DNA from: Dipylidium caninum
Taxonomy: Eukaryota > Platyhelminthes > Cestoda > Cyclophyllidea > Dipylidiidae
Reading direction: 5' to 3'
NCBI GenBank assembly: GCA_017562135.1
Contig: QEYB01000003.1
Span: 248,001 to 312,000 of the forward strand
DNA: 64,000 nucleotides
The notes beneath the pieces are model-generated. The model was not told where the DNA came from, searched no databases, and saw nothing but the letters and a program-made list of their open reading frames with translations. The translations under genes and the position numbers were made by a program. Below are positions 9,673-22,339 of this stretch, in pieces (the first letter of the stretch is position 1; every line of letters begins with the position of its first letter).

Positions 9673-12600
9673 ATGGCTTCTGAGGTTTACTTTAAGTTCA
9701 AGTCCAGTGTGAAGACGGATTCAGTGTTGTTTGATGGGTCAGCTATATCCGTCAAAGAGCTTAAGTGTGCAATTAAGACCAAATGTTGTCTTCGCTCTGC
9801 TGATTTGGATCTAAAGTTGGAAGACAGTTCTGGGAAAGGTTGTTTTATGCGTTTACGTTGAGAGCTTCGAATTAGAATATGTAAAGGACTCTGAACTAAT
9901 TCCGAAGTTTACCAGTATAATTGTTCGGCGCGTTCCCAAACTGAATGGGGAGAATCAAAAAAGGAGGCCGGTGCAAACATCCTTTCCTCGCGACAAACAC
10001 GTAATGTCCTAATCTGACTTGTTTTGTGTTCATCCGTAGCACATTATGTGTTCGAAATATTATTTTTTAGGTTCACCAGACTGATCCTGCACACTCGAAT
10101 GTAAGTTTGTATTATTCTTTTACCCGATTAGATTGCGAACCTGGCCGATTCCGATTTGACGGAGGAAGAGAAAATCCGTCTGATGATTGATCGCTCATCT
10201 GAGGCTTATTCTACAAAAAAGTTGGTTTTCCCTATGATTATATGCTTTTAGTTATACCGTTAAGGCCAAAGCTTTCGGCGTTCCACCGCCAACTTATACG
10301 TGTCACAAGTGCAATCAGGGTGGCCATTGGATTCACGAATGTCCAGGAATTAAAGACGATCGTGGCAATCTCATAGATTCGAAGACAGTTAAAAGACCGA
10401 CAGGAATTCCTCAGGATTTTCTGGTTCGCGTTGATCCCGGCACTCCGGGCGCTTATCTCGATAAATGCGGCCGTTATATGGTTCCAATTAAAGATGCGTA
10501 CGTTTTACTATTTGTTATTTATGTGTTTAGTGAGGCTTATTCCCAAAAAAAGAAGGAAAAGCGTGCTTTTTCTTTGGAAGAGAATCCACCGTATGTTCCT
10601 CCTCAAGTACGTACGCCCTCGGCAGGATTAGTTTGCCCACTGTGTAAGAAATTACTTCAAGATGCGGTGATAATTACTTGTTGTGGTACTTCCTATTGCA
10701 ACGAGTGTATTACAAACCATTGCTTTGTTGCGGGTTCGCAAAAATGTCCTAATTGCGGGGCACCTGCTGAAAAGTATGACACCGCAATCATCGAGAATGC
10801 AGCGATGAGACGTGCAGTGACAGATTGGTTGAGAGCTGGTAATTCTTCAGAAGTCCCCTGTCAGAAGGTCTCGCCGGACGTCGCATTCAAAATAAGCACT
10901 TCCGAGTCCGAAAAGGTTTGCTTTATATGCTCATTTTGATCAATAGGTTGTTCGTCGTCTTCTCAAGCCGAAACAGCCTGTTATTGTCAGCTCTGGAAAT
11001 CCAGAAAATGGCCCTGTAATCAGGATGTCTGCGGTGAAACGAAGGATTCAAAAGTGGAAGTAACTGATACGAAGAAGGAAGATGACTCTCCTGTAAAACC
11101 AGAACTCTCTACTGAGCTTACATGCTCGAAAACATTGTCATTCCCATCTAAGTCCGAATCACCTGCCCATGTTAAAAGCACCCCTATTGAATCCCACACC
11201 CCTCCTGTTGTTTCTAATACAAGTAGCGTAGTCAACATGCCTTGTGCAAATTCCTTTGGTGCAGAGAACGATACTTCTGTGTTACCTACACTTCCGAATG
11301 TTACGTCGCTCTATAATGGTGCACAGTTAGTTTTCCCAGGCGAGAGTGCATCTCTCGCAAACGCCGTCTATGGTGCAAACCTTGCAGCAACCCTGACAAC
11401 GGTAGGTGCGGCTCAGGCCCCGATAAATTCTGTCTTCCCGAGCAACTCTTTGGTTCCGTCAGGCAGCGTCTGGCCGTCGGTGGATTTGTCTCTCTTAGGC
11501 GGTGTGGATCAAAGCGGCTTCGTCAACCCTGGCAATGTCTTTGCTTCGGTCAATCCTCTCGTCGATTTGCAGAATGCCGTCGGTAGCGAAAAACTCCTCT
11601 CGAAAGAAGAATTTTATCGTATGAAGCAGCAGTTTTTGGAGATGTCCAGCAAAAGGTACTTCGTTTCGTTTTCCCGTAATTGATTTGCATTGCTGCATCT
11701 TGATCCTTTTGCTTAAATTACATACGTGATACGCTTATCCGGCATTATACTTTGGTACCTATAGCGATATTTTTGGGGATTTTCTAACTGACGCAATATG
11801 AGCATCGACGGATACGATATTGTCTATCAGTTTTGCCTACGCAGTACATTGTGAATACAAATAGGTGTGAGGATTTGATTTAAATTAGATTTTTTTCGGC
11901 GCCCTGTTTATTAAAAGTTGTATTCTCCTTTTTTCTTTAAATTCTTCTTTGTTCCATCTGTTTTCCCTCGTTTCCACTTTGAGGTATCGGTGGCCTATCA
12001 TCTTCACACCCTTCCTTCTGGTTGTACCTCCTTACTGATGCTTTGTAGTAACTCGAAGCTTTTCTAAATACCGTTCTATGTAAACTATATAGGAGAAAAC
12101 AAGGCCATTGTCATATTCACACATGTTTATGCGATTCACAGTTTCTCACACTATTAATGTATTTTGATGTATCTGTAAATGCAGATGGCGTAGTTCACAT
12201 AGTCGAGAATCGCCACGCTCACGTCGCAGGGGTGGGAGTCGTAGACGCGCAGCAGCAGACTATTACTACCGTCGAAGCGATGAGGAGCGACGTTTGCACA
12301 AGCGGTCGCCTACTAGACGTCGTCGATCTCACAGCAGTGATTCAGATCATCGGCCTACTAGGGGTGATGGCGCGATAGTAGAAGATTACGACACTTGGCG
12401 ACGCAGAAAAGAACGTCGGATGCAGCTGGGGGTTCCAGGAAGCAGGCGCATGTCGCCATTCCATGGAAGTCGTAGAAGTGGTTCTCTTGATGCCTCACCT
12501 TTAACGAGTGCTGCAAGGCGGGAATCGTCACCTCATGAGTACTCGGCTGATCATAATCGTCGATATCCGGACGAAGTGGATAAATCTCGTTTACGAAGGT

Positions 12601-13408
12601 AATTACGCGAACGAAACGAACGTATGCCTATTTGTGGCTGTTTGTATTACATGTATCTTGGTGAACTGTCTAAACTCATGGCACTTAATGTGCGCCAGAT
12701 AAGGTGCTAGTTGTGATTGCAATTTGATTAACTTTTTGACAGTCCTTTTCATGGTGGAAGTCCTACTCAGAAGAGCTGGGACGAGGCGTCCTCCACTCAT
12801 GGTGCCACTTGTCGGCATCAGACTCGTCGATATCGATGCGAAGAATCCGAATGCGCTAGAAAACGCTCTTTTTCAAGAGAAGGTTCAATGATCCCTGGTA
12901 TTGTCTCACCCTCGCCCCAGAATGCGAGTGATGAATTGGATGCAAAAGCGTTGAAGAAGCTTCGTAAAGAACAGAAAAAGAAGGCTAGAAGGCAAAGAAA
13001 ATTGTAAGTTTGGGGTTGTTTGTTCAAACATCTGTTGTAACCGTAATTTTGAAAATTGGGAATGTGGTTATCTTACTTGCCCCGGATTTTGGCCTTATTT
13101 CATTGCCTTTTAGGGCGAAGCGGGCCCAAAGGGCCGCTGCCGCCGCCGCCAGCGGGGCGTGTAGTGGTGAAGGCATATATGACGACCTTGACGGTGTGTC
13201 TCCTGTGTTGCCTGACGAGGGTGACCGTGATGATGCTACGAGCTCTAAGTCAAAACGCGATAAGCGAAAAAAGAAAAGGCGACATAGGCGAGAACGCGAT
13301 ATGAAGTCTGATTCTGAGAGTGATGTGAACATAAAACGGAAAAAGCAGAGGTCGAGGAAATATACGAGCACCGATGAGGAGGCGGATGAGCTTGTTGAAG
13401 TTTGCTGA
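9673..13408 (+). CDS. RBBP6: RBBP6-type E3 ubiquitin ligase (DWNN, CCHC, RING)
   Basis: Ubiquitin ligase and subunit of the pre-mRNA 3'-end processing machinery (Mpe1 in yeast, Snama in fly). Domains: DWNN ubiquitin-like fold from ATG 9673 (VYFKFKSS, TDSVLFDG, then LIPKFTSIIVRRVP in exon 2, which ends at 10000); CCHC knuckle CHKCNQGGHWIHEC (about 10300-10345); RING/U-box CPLCKKLL...CCGTSYCNECI...CPNC (about 10633-10760); Ser/Pro-rich region; LSKEEFYRMKQQF; RS-rich tail; basic C terminus ending at TGA 13408. Clear exons: 10071-10100, 10132-10220, 10252-10497, 10531-10915, 10947 to 11655 (probably with a 38-nt intron at 10986-11023), 12203-12598, 12743-13003, 13114-13408. Introns 10101-10131, 10221-10251 and 10916-10946 are 31 nt; 10498-10530 is 33 nt and stop-free. 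The join after exon 1 (9820-9866) does not close in frame with any short GT-AG intron that keeps the whole DWNN fold. Confidence 0.93.
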
Positions 13409-13461
13409 AGTACCTTTTAGTCCGACTAGGTGTACAGTTGTATTTTGATAATTATTTCTCG

Positions 13462-13467
13462 AATAAA
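13462..13467 (+). other. Poly(A) signal of RBBP6
   Basis: AATAAA 53 nt after the RBBP6 stop codon. Confidence 0.7.
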
Positions 13468-15946
13468 GTTATCCTGTGAGTTCTCAGGCTCCGCGAGCGA
13501 CTATATGTAAAATCTTACTTAGTGGGTTGTTAGGTCGTATAATTTTCTGAAATTAGTGCTCTGGTATCATATCCATTGGTGGGTTTTGGTTTCGTCAAAC
13601 GGGCCTGGCGCTTTGTGCTCTCGGTCGAGCAGTGTGCGTGCGCACTGGTTCGGCGAGCATAGTGCGATGCTAATAGAGGGAAGAGCTGCTGCAGCTAATA
13701 TTTGTTTTAGCGTAGTGCGCGTGCTGGTGGGAGGTGAACCCTGCACGTTCAGAGTTTGTTAGTATCACCCCTGCAGTTATGGACTAGTACAGCCAAAAAA
13801 ACTGTCTTAAAACACTTCTTATGGGTTTTTGAGCTTGTGTGTGTGTGCTGTGCGCTAGAAAATGACACATTTTTAATGGTGAAATGAGATTTGGTTTTCA
13901 AGGGGGCACCCAGCTACTCGAAGTTTGACTTTCATGGAGGTGAGCACATAGTAGTGAATCAAATACTGCATTACGACTGATAATTAGTCAGCTGGGGCCG
14001 CTACCCACTTTCTACTCAGTTCTTCGAGGTTATCATGGAGGGCTCACAAGCAAGTAGGAAGAGTAAAATGAATTCCATAAGAAGCTATCTAGTGTCGTTT
14101 AGGGCGTGCATTTATCCTCCAGATTCAATTGACTTTTTAAGAACAATCGAAGGAACAAAGTCTGTTATTATTTCGAACAAGATACAGTGAAGCTAAGGTG
14201 TTAATAAAATCGAAGGAAAGGATGTGATTCATAAACCCATTCGTCGTTTCCGCATCACTCCACAGAACAGACTTCGGCGCCTACACCAAACACTCACCCC
14301 ACGGGCTCAAAATAGAATACAAACTCTCTATACGGAAAACTGTCTCATTTAGGGAAGTTTAAAAGGGCGATGGGCAATAGGAATAATGTCCTCATCTTGG
14401 ACAACATTAGTGGAAGAAATTTCGAGAACCGTTTCAGACCACAACCTTCGGCACACTGGGGAAGAAATCGGTGACTATCTCATTCTCCGAATCTATTGAA
14501 GACCTTTCTCGAGAAGTTGCTTAAGGTTAGAGATACTTGATATTATTCGGGTAAGTGCGTGCAGAAGCTGTAAATAGAAGTTGAAAGGAAGACCCTGGTA
14601 GTAACGATGAGTTAAATGGAAATATATCCATCTGCCAAAGTGACAGGTAAACAGTTTGCGACAGGTAACCAAATTTTCCCTGATTCCAATATGATATTAT
14701 GGTACATCTAACATCGAGGAGGCGAACTGAGGCTCGGACATGAACTACCGGCTTCACGTGGTGAGACCGCCGTGGGTAAATTACGTGGGAGATTATTTTA
14801 GTGAATGAAGAGAATAACTTGTGAAGTAATTCGATCACATTTGGCTCAGAAATTATAGAAATTTTAGCGCATCGTCGAATTAGACCAGCAGATAATTGTT
14901 TTGAAGGACGGATTAGAAAAGGCGATGACAGGTATTGCATATAGGGTACGCCGAAATCCAACTTACTGAAGGGAGCGTTAGTACGTGCTGTTGCAATTTG
15001 ATAGGCCTGAACCGATAAGATTGAGAATTAAAGAAATTGAATATTAGACTTTTTATGGAGAAAATATTGGCTACTTGGGTGATTACAAGACAACCACGCG
15101 GTGCTCACATGATGACGCGCTCGTTGATACATGTAATCACGGTTGCCATCAAAATTAATTTTGAACGTCGTTAAATTTTCATCAAATATGCCATTTTTCA
15201 ACAGTTGAAACAATACACAGTATTTATTGTACTCTAACGCTTTTTTCAAATTTGTTGAGCATTAGTTGGACCCCCGCAATTTAAAAATATTACTAGTTAT
15301 CCCGGAAGTAAACAAACATCAAATAGTTCATAAGGTAAATGAATGACTGACTAATTAAGAGTAATTGTGGTGTAAAGTTAAGCAAAATTCAAAATATTTC
15401 GTATTCTGCACTGCATTTGTCGTGGTCCAGAGACAATCTAGGTTGTTGACAACTTCAATGTATGCATCCGTACAACTCACACAGCTGGGCGTTATCCTTT
15501 GCCACATTTTCTTTTCGGGGTAATATCAAGTATTGCATTTTTTCAACAGTCAGGAATGCACTTTTTGCTCTTAAGCTTTGAAGTGCTTTTAGCACGTTCA
15601 ATATATAATAAAAATTGATTTCACTTTCATTAGCCGTGCAACATATGAATTGCTAAATATTTTTATGTACTTCTCTGTGGTGTATACAACAAACGCTTGG
15701 CTCACTTTGGAAGCATTTCCTGTCCAGCCCCTTATTTTGCTTATGCCACGTTATTCGCGATGTGGAATATTGTGTTATAGTTGGCAAACCATTAAAACCC
15801 ACACTTTTCAAAACCATATGGCTAGAAAAAGAGCTTGCGTGTAATACAACTTCCTTCATGAAATTTGTGTTCTTATTTTATCAACATGGATAGTTTCTAG
15901 CATTGTCCTTCTTTCTTACTGCGATGTTAGTGAGACGAAGTATACC
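13468..15946. other. No gene recognised
   Basis: No conserved coding sequence found. One minus-strand frame of 144 codons (14527-14961) is open but shows no domain. The 5' UTR and promoter of the following TRIM-like gene should lie at the right end. Confidence 0.5.
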
Positions 15947-17040
15947 ATGAGTGAAAAACAGTATGCTCGAAAGGCTCTGGAGGAGGTTATTAGACTGGCC
16001 GACGAAAAGATTGTGGCTACTGAAGAAATAGTGCTCAAAAAGGAGGATGACTTTAACGAATTCGCTCACTCATGTGACGATACAGTCAAAGACCTTGATC
16101 AGTACTTTATTTCCATTATGCGTCAGTTGGAAAAATGGAAGCACGTATTCATTCAGGCATGTACTCGCCTTATTTTGATTAAACTTAGGAATTACAAGCA
16201 AGTACTTCTTCTGCTGCTTCCGAATTTCAAAACCGCAATGCACAAATCGCTGAACTGGTAGGCAGGTTGAGGGAGCTGCGTGAAACTTCCGCACATATTC
16301 TTGCAACGGAACAGTTCAAAAATACGGACCTCGTATTTGATGTTCACGGCTGTATATTTGGTATAAATCAAGCCATCGAAAATATGAGTGAATTTCTCGC
16401 TGAGTGCGTACCTCTCAAGTTCGTTGGCAAACTCAATTTCGAATCCGTTCAAAAATCAGACGTTGGTTCAATGGAGCGCCTTGCCGACAACAACTATGCC
16501 GAAATATTGCCCAGCAAACTTCCCAAAATAAAGCTGGGTCAGCTATTCAACTTAGACTTCCGGATTTCAAAGAAGTACTGTGAGGCTGCCAAGCGCTTCA
16601 TTACATACTCCGTTTCTAAAGAGGACGGTCAATACCAGAAAGTTTGCGCTTATTTACACGACAATAAGGATGGGTCTTATGCTCTAAGTTTTCCCATAAC
16701 CGCCATTATCCCGCATACAGTACATATATGCTATTTAGGAGAGCATATTCGCAACAGCCCATACACAATCGTTTTTAAGGTTGGACAGAATCCTAGTGGA
16801 AATGCAGTTGGGCTTGGTGGTCAGGCCTCAGTAACCGGCTTCGTTGGCACATCAAAAGAGATAATGGGAGATGGAGCGAACAATTCGACCAGACCAATGG
16901 GCAAGATAGGTGAAGATTACCGTCGAAATAAGTGGAGCACAAGCTCAACAGACAGCTCCCAGCATAATAACAACTGGAATCAAGGGTTGGGGGTAAACAT
17001 TTCTCCGGAGTCCAACCAATCTTCAGAATCGCCAACGTAG
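15947..17040 (+). CDS. Coiled-coil and filamin-repeat protein, TRIM45-like
   Basis: Two exons, 15947-16156 and 16189-17040, give a 353-residue protein in frame. Residues about 1-125 are a charged coiled coil (LEEVIRLADEKIVATEE, then GRLRELRETSAHILA), like the B-box C-terminal coil of TRIM proteins. Residues about 186-267 form one filamin/ABP280 repeat, with the diagnostic DNKDGSYALSF, VHICYLGEHI and RNSPYTIVFK. The tail is Gly/Ser/Asn-rich and probably disordered. TRIM45 and TRIM2/3-type proteins join RING, B-box, coil and filamin; no RING or B-box is seen before this ATG, so either upstream exons were missed or the gene is a RING-less derivative. The intron (16157-16188, 32 nt) begins GC, not GT: CAG|GCATGT. 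Using the GT four bases later creates an immediate stop, so a GC-AG intron or a one-base error is needed. Confidence 0.75.
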
Positions 17041-17939
17041 CCTCTTGTTTACCAAATTGACCAACAAATTTTCCTACCCAAGGATGTTTACTTTGGTGTG
17101 CCAACGCCATTTCTGTCAATATGACATCAGTTTCCAGTGTGATTCTTCCTCGTAATCTTTGATGTCTTTCTAACTTTCGCTAGCGCATTTGATTGAAGAA
17201 AAAGAATTCGGCAACTCTTGCACTGCAATCAAATTCATTTCGTGTACCAAAATTACTACTATAGCATACACTTTATCCTTCTACTTAATGCTATAGGAAA
17301 CAGTAATCGAAATAAAAACATTGAAATGAATATGTAGCTAGAAATGCTACTTCTTATAACTTCTGGGGCATTATTCAAACTACATCCAAATGAGTAAACG
17401 AGGCTTTTCCATGCTATGGCTATAAACCCGACCTCACTACACATTTATATTTAGCACAACGAAGGCATTATTCACAGGAGGTGAGTGAGCGCAATAGCAT
17501 TGTATTGCATTACTTACGTAGATGTTAATTGTACCATTTCTACGTGGTCGCCATGGTTCAACCTAAAACGTCTTCAATTCCCCGAAAATCTCCAATAAAA
17601 TTCTGTCCCTTAGAACAAACAGCGTATGTAATTTAAGTGGGCAAAAGTTAAAAAAATACACCATTAGATAATGTTGAAGTCATAAAACTTCGCAGGAACA
17701 CAAAGACCATTTTGAATATTTGCCATTGAGCAAGACTTCGCGGTGAATTCTGTGAACACAAAGAGCAATGTTTTCCACACTTGCTCCCGAAATACAACCT
17801 TTTAGCGGAGTATAGATAAATGCTTCAATTATAAAAGGTAGGTCATAGAAAGCGAAATTATTTAGAAAAGCGGGAAAATTAAAAATTTACCAGCGCGTTT
17901 TCTGAGTGGAGGGAAGTGAAGGTGTGACAAGATGATGAA
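17041..17939. other. Intergenic region with candidate poly(A) signals
   Basis: No coding sequence. AATAAA at 17311-17316 (about 270 nt after the TRIM-like stop) and at 17594-17599 could end the plus-strand transcript. The minus-strand glycerol kinase-like gene also ends here, so the two genes are tail-to-tail. Confidence 0.5.
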
Positions 17940-20900
17940 TCACTTGTGTAGCTTGAGAAGTGAATTCAGCGTGACAGACGGTACGACATCGGCTGATTTT
18001 GAGTCATGGATGGCTAATGTGTGTGCACAAACAGCCGTCCAGCGAGAATAACGGGTCTCCATATAAGGAACAGAAGTTGGATTGGGAGTGAAGTGTGTTT
18101 GGGGAGCGTTGGAGGTCTCAGATGATGTGAGAAAAACACTTTGTTCGCGCACGCGTTGCAGGGCCTCAGAGTACGTTTCCCATATTCCTGCATTTTACAG
18201 CATTGCAGACAGACGTCAACATTACCAGCAAAGCCCTCAAACAAATGCGAGTTAACACACTGCTAACTTACCTGCTCCCACTCCAGCAGCTATTGCCGCA
18301 CCTAAGCAGCACGTATCACTTGTGGCGCTCCTCTCCACTGGCATATTTAGGGTGTCTGCCAGTCGCTGCATCAACCAGTCCGATCGAGTAAGGTTCCCAT
18401 TCAAGCGTAACACTGATATGCTGGAGGCCAATTCTACAAGAAATTAGGAGTTGTTTTGCTCGATGTACCAAAATCATATGTACACTGTAAACCGATAGCG
18501 CAAAACCTTACCAAGTCTTAAGACTATGGATAGTACACTTCCACTGTCAACCGACGATTCCCACAAAAACCACCTTACGGGTGCCCTACTAACTACGTGG
18601 AAGCCAATGAAAGACGGTTTCGTGGGTGTCAGCGTGCGTGGGTGCAAGTATGAGCAACCTGTGAGGCAAATAAATCGTTTCTCGGCTTTCAATACCTAAC
18701 TCCATTTCGGAAAATGCTGTTAATACAAAGAGGTTTAAGGAATAATAAGACAACAATTAAAAAAATACATATATAAGTAAAAAGCAGGGAAGTCGCTGGC
18801 CCGAAGTCATTTATCGTATAGGCCGCCGAGTGACAATATTATGCGGATGGAAAGAATTAGTAGTGGTCGAGTAGAGGCGGCCCAACTTCCGCGACTGTTT
18901 GATAAATAACAGAAGGAAACTTCAGATAAATTCAGATGAAAATGTATTAGGTAGAATAATGCAAAAGAAATCGCGGTTTATACATTCAGTAGAATTCTTT
19001 TGAGTCCGATTCCACGCCTTCCAGGAAACGCAAAGACAGTGGGATGCACAAAGATAAGTGATCTAAGTCTGAAATGAATTTCTTCAGGTGACTAAATTAC
19101 ATCACTACCGGGGAAATCGACGAGGGGTAATTACGACAGCAAACAGAACAACAAGGGGTTTTTAAATTTGAAGTAAACCCGTAATCAAATAAATAAAGTG
19201 GTTGAGCAGAAAAAAGGGAGAGAAAGAGGGAGGGAGGTAGGTATGTAGACAGGTAGGTTACCCTTGTTGATTCCCTTGACGAAGAGGAGACGAGCAGTCA
19301 TAACAAGAGAGTCCATAAGGGCAAACAGGACGGCATGCCGGGTAGTGGTGGAGAGAGGGGCTTGAACGAGGAATTCGGGGAGTCGCACAAAGATCCCGCC
19401 ATCAATTAGAGTGGTGTTCGTATTTGCGAAGGTTAGCATCTTCTCGGCTTTATATTGACGCTCACGTGTCCCAAATGACAATTTGCGAAGCCCCAGAGAC
19501 GATGGCACAAAAAAGGGCGACGTCTCCTTAGCCGCATCATATGAACCTGTAAATGTTTGGTATCCATTTCTAGTGCCAATGTTAAGGAATTAGGTGTTGT
19601 CGAAAAAGCTGTTTGTATTTGCTTCACTTTGGTCCATGCACATCTACTAAATGCCACATTGTGGGAGAGCACGCGCCGTTCGGCAAGTTAACCTGAATTA
19701 TACATCCACCCACACGTAGCAGGAAATCACCGCTGCAAGTGGATGGGAGAAGGCACAACTTGTTCCTAACGAATAAGTCAAAACACATCTATCAGTCTCC
19801 CTCCTTGTTAGAACACACAAAATCCGTATTATTCCGTGGACTTTCGAGGAGTGAATAGTTACACCCTGATTTGTCGGGAGTCTTTCATTATAGGCCAATA
19901 CATAGCGAATTCCACTCCATCGGCCCAGGACTAAAACTAGTCCTGACAGTGCACGGACATGTCTGCTTTGACGAGCGGTTAAAGCACTGGCGAGAAGAGA
20001 ACGCTGATTTCGGTATAGAGTTGAGACAAAATTTATCAGATACGGACTTAAAATTGGAAGAAGAGGAAGTGTTTGCCCACATGGTAGCGGAAAATATCGT
20101 CATATCATTCTAGGGGATAAAGCAAATGAAATCAAACTTTTTAAAACATACCTGAGATATTCGTAAGTATCTGCTCTAATTCCGAATATGACTGGAAGAA
20201 TCCTAGAGACGAAATACATTGACAGAATATTACTGCCAAGCATATGAAGGCAATGAGATAAGATGAATGTGAGTGAGGAAATACGAGATGACAAGGTAGA
20301 CATGACGAATGGCCCTGTTGAAGAAGGCATTGAAGGGCGGCCTCAGGTATTTAACTTGCCACAAGTCATTTTGAAATAGCATTACACGCCGAGACTGCAT
20401 AATGAGTACTAGTGAAAATGGATGCCCTAAATAAGATATTATAACCAGTAGATGCAAGACTAGTGGCTGAAACAACAGCTTTTAACTATACGATATTCGC
20501 ACTCATTCAGGAATCACAAGCATGTCTGACGGTGTTAGACTGCATATTACTGTTTACCATCATGTTAAATGACAACACCGAAGTGGGTGCAGTCCGAGAA
20601 TAATAAAGCGGTGTTTATTCGACCTACCAGCTTCTTTTAGTTTGGTCAAAGTGTTGCCTGCATCCGAATTGAAACCTTCGAGTAAATACGTAACATTGTC
20701 AAACTTCGTGTCAGGTACTTCTTCACAACTAAGAGATTTATTAATCCGCGTAGAATGAGCCCATCCAATCACAGGATAAAATCCTATAATAAAAATAATA
20801 ATTAAAGGAATAGGATATCAACACCCCAGGGATCGTTGCGGGAGTTTTAGTAGATGAAAATTACGAATGCAAAAAAAGGATGTTTCCCAGTTAAGTTCGC

Positions 20901-22339
20901 CCCGCCCTAACTAGTGTCGACGTGTCCAGACGTCACGACTTCTAGTTTATGACGGCCGGGACGACAGGGCATTCGCGAGACTAGTCAGACGCTCTGTCCA
21001 CTTAAGGGGGCAGCACTGGGGTTAGGCAACACGGATTTGTCGCTAAAATTGCCGTACTAAACGACAGTGACTAGGGTAGGGTTCAAAGCGACGCGAAAAG
21101 CGAATCCACGAAATCATTGAATTACTGTGGTCGATTTTACTTAAAGTGGCGCGAGAGCAACTCTATGGCCAGTGTCGAGGTGGGACGGGTTCAACGGCCG
21201 ACAAAGGCCTCGAGAGCCGCGATCATCGTCGGAACTAAGCGACGCTGAGTACAGCGCCTTGAGTGCGCGCGCGAGGCATTCAGGGATAAGTGCTGTCTTC
21301 AAGATGGGGATTAGTGTCGAATGAATAAGGGAGAGTTTTTAAGAGAGGACACCGATGCCGTAAAATGTGTAGCAAGCAGCAGAGAATGCGCGACATGAGG
21401 AAGCATAAATCAAGGAAATGAGTAACAGAAACGCGTTGAGTCTCTACCTGAATCACATGAAAAGAATAAAAAGCGCTCAGATAATCCTGAAGAAAGGCTA
21501 CCGAGTTCCGAATTTAGATAATGTTAAAAAACGTAAGCAACAATCAGAGCGACTGAAAATTAACAAGCGTGATAAAATGGCGGGGCAAGGGTGCCATAAA
21601 TGGTGGCTTTGTCGTCAGTGTTTGCGCATAAAAGTTCCTTCTTAAAGAATGAATATGATGAGATCGAGTTCTCTTAAAACCTGTCATTTTTCATCAAACC
21701 ACCGAGCAAACAGGGCAACACAACCAGTAGACCTCTATTTTGCAGCGTCCAGAGGTATCAAAAGTGTGGACACTTCATCGTTAAGGCTTTTTTTTCTAAT
21801 GGCTGTTTTCCATATATACATATGAGAGTTTTAAGAGTAAAGTGTTTAACACCAGGTCAAAAGGGCCAAGACTAAGACAATAAGAGACCCTTCTAACGTT
21901 CCAACTGCCACGTGGCAATTCTGTTCTGTGAAGTCGTACGCCTATTCTATAAATTATCGCAAGTATGCGTAAATGAACGCCGACAACCCTTTCAGTAAAG
22001 TCAGTCTGCGATTAATCGACAGTGGCACATAACTCACGGTATCGTCGAGGGGAGATTTCTCCCAGATAATGGGAGGTTAGTAAAGGGATTCGACTCAAAG
22101 GATTGTCATGCAGAAGAAAAAACTCACCGGTGTTAGGCGGGGCCACCTTTGATCCGATGTTAACGCTGAGAAAGGCGCCCGTGCCTAAAGTAAGTTTTGC
22201 ATCGCCCACGTCCAGACAGCCTTCACCCAACATAGCGGCTTGAGAGTCACCGATGAGTGCAGTCACCCTCGTCCTTCGGCCTTTCTTCGTAGTGTCACTG
22301 GGGGCCAATGGACCGCACCGAATCTCACCAAAGAAGGTG
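17940..22339 (-). CDS. GK5: Glycerol kinase 5-like FGGY carbohydrate kinase (5' part not found)
   Basis: FGGY-family sugar/polyol kinase, closest in outline to GK5. Exons read on the minus strand: 22339-22128 (IGDSQAAMLGEGC, LTLGTGAFLSVNIG, the central FGGY phosphate-binding region), 20783-20628 (GFYPVIGWAHS, LLEGFNSDAGNTL), 20202-20152 (FFQSYSELEQIL), 18433-18272 (RSDWLMQRLADTLNMPV, TCCLGAAIAAGVGAG) and 18187-17940 (ending at TGA 17940-17942). Phases agree at the joins 22128/20783, 20628/20202 and 18272/18187. One or two exons are missing between 20152 and 18433; candidates lie near 19.9-20.1 kb (SFSPGPMEWNSL) and 19547-19690 (RRVLSHNVAFSRCAW). N-terminal exons should lie to the right of 22339 but were not recognised. 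The usual DGG motif of the second ATP-binding segment reads LNGNL here, so activity is uncertain. Confidence 0.8.
20880..21320. other. GC-rich island inside a GK5-like intron
   Basis: About 440 nt clearly richer in G+C and CpG than the AT-rich flanks, within the intron between the 22128 and 20783 exons. No coding frame or RNA fold is evident. It might be a short interspersed element or a relic of a larger repeat; I cannot match it to a known family. Confidence 0.35.

Noticed and set aside
10478..10545. Membrane segment in RBBP6
   Set aside because: The hydrophobic residues are the translation of a 33-nt intron; removing it restores the conserved DAEAY sequence.
14527..14961. 144-codon minus-strand frame as a gene
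   Set aside because: No domain, no splice partner, and composition is like other chance frames here.
19871..20113. Plus-strand frame with charged C terminus as a gene
   Set aside because: It lies opposite the GK5-like gene and has no recognised domain; more likely an antisense shadow.
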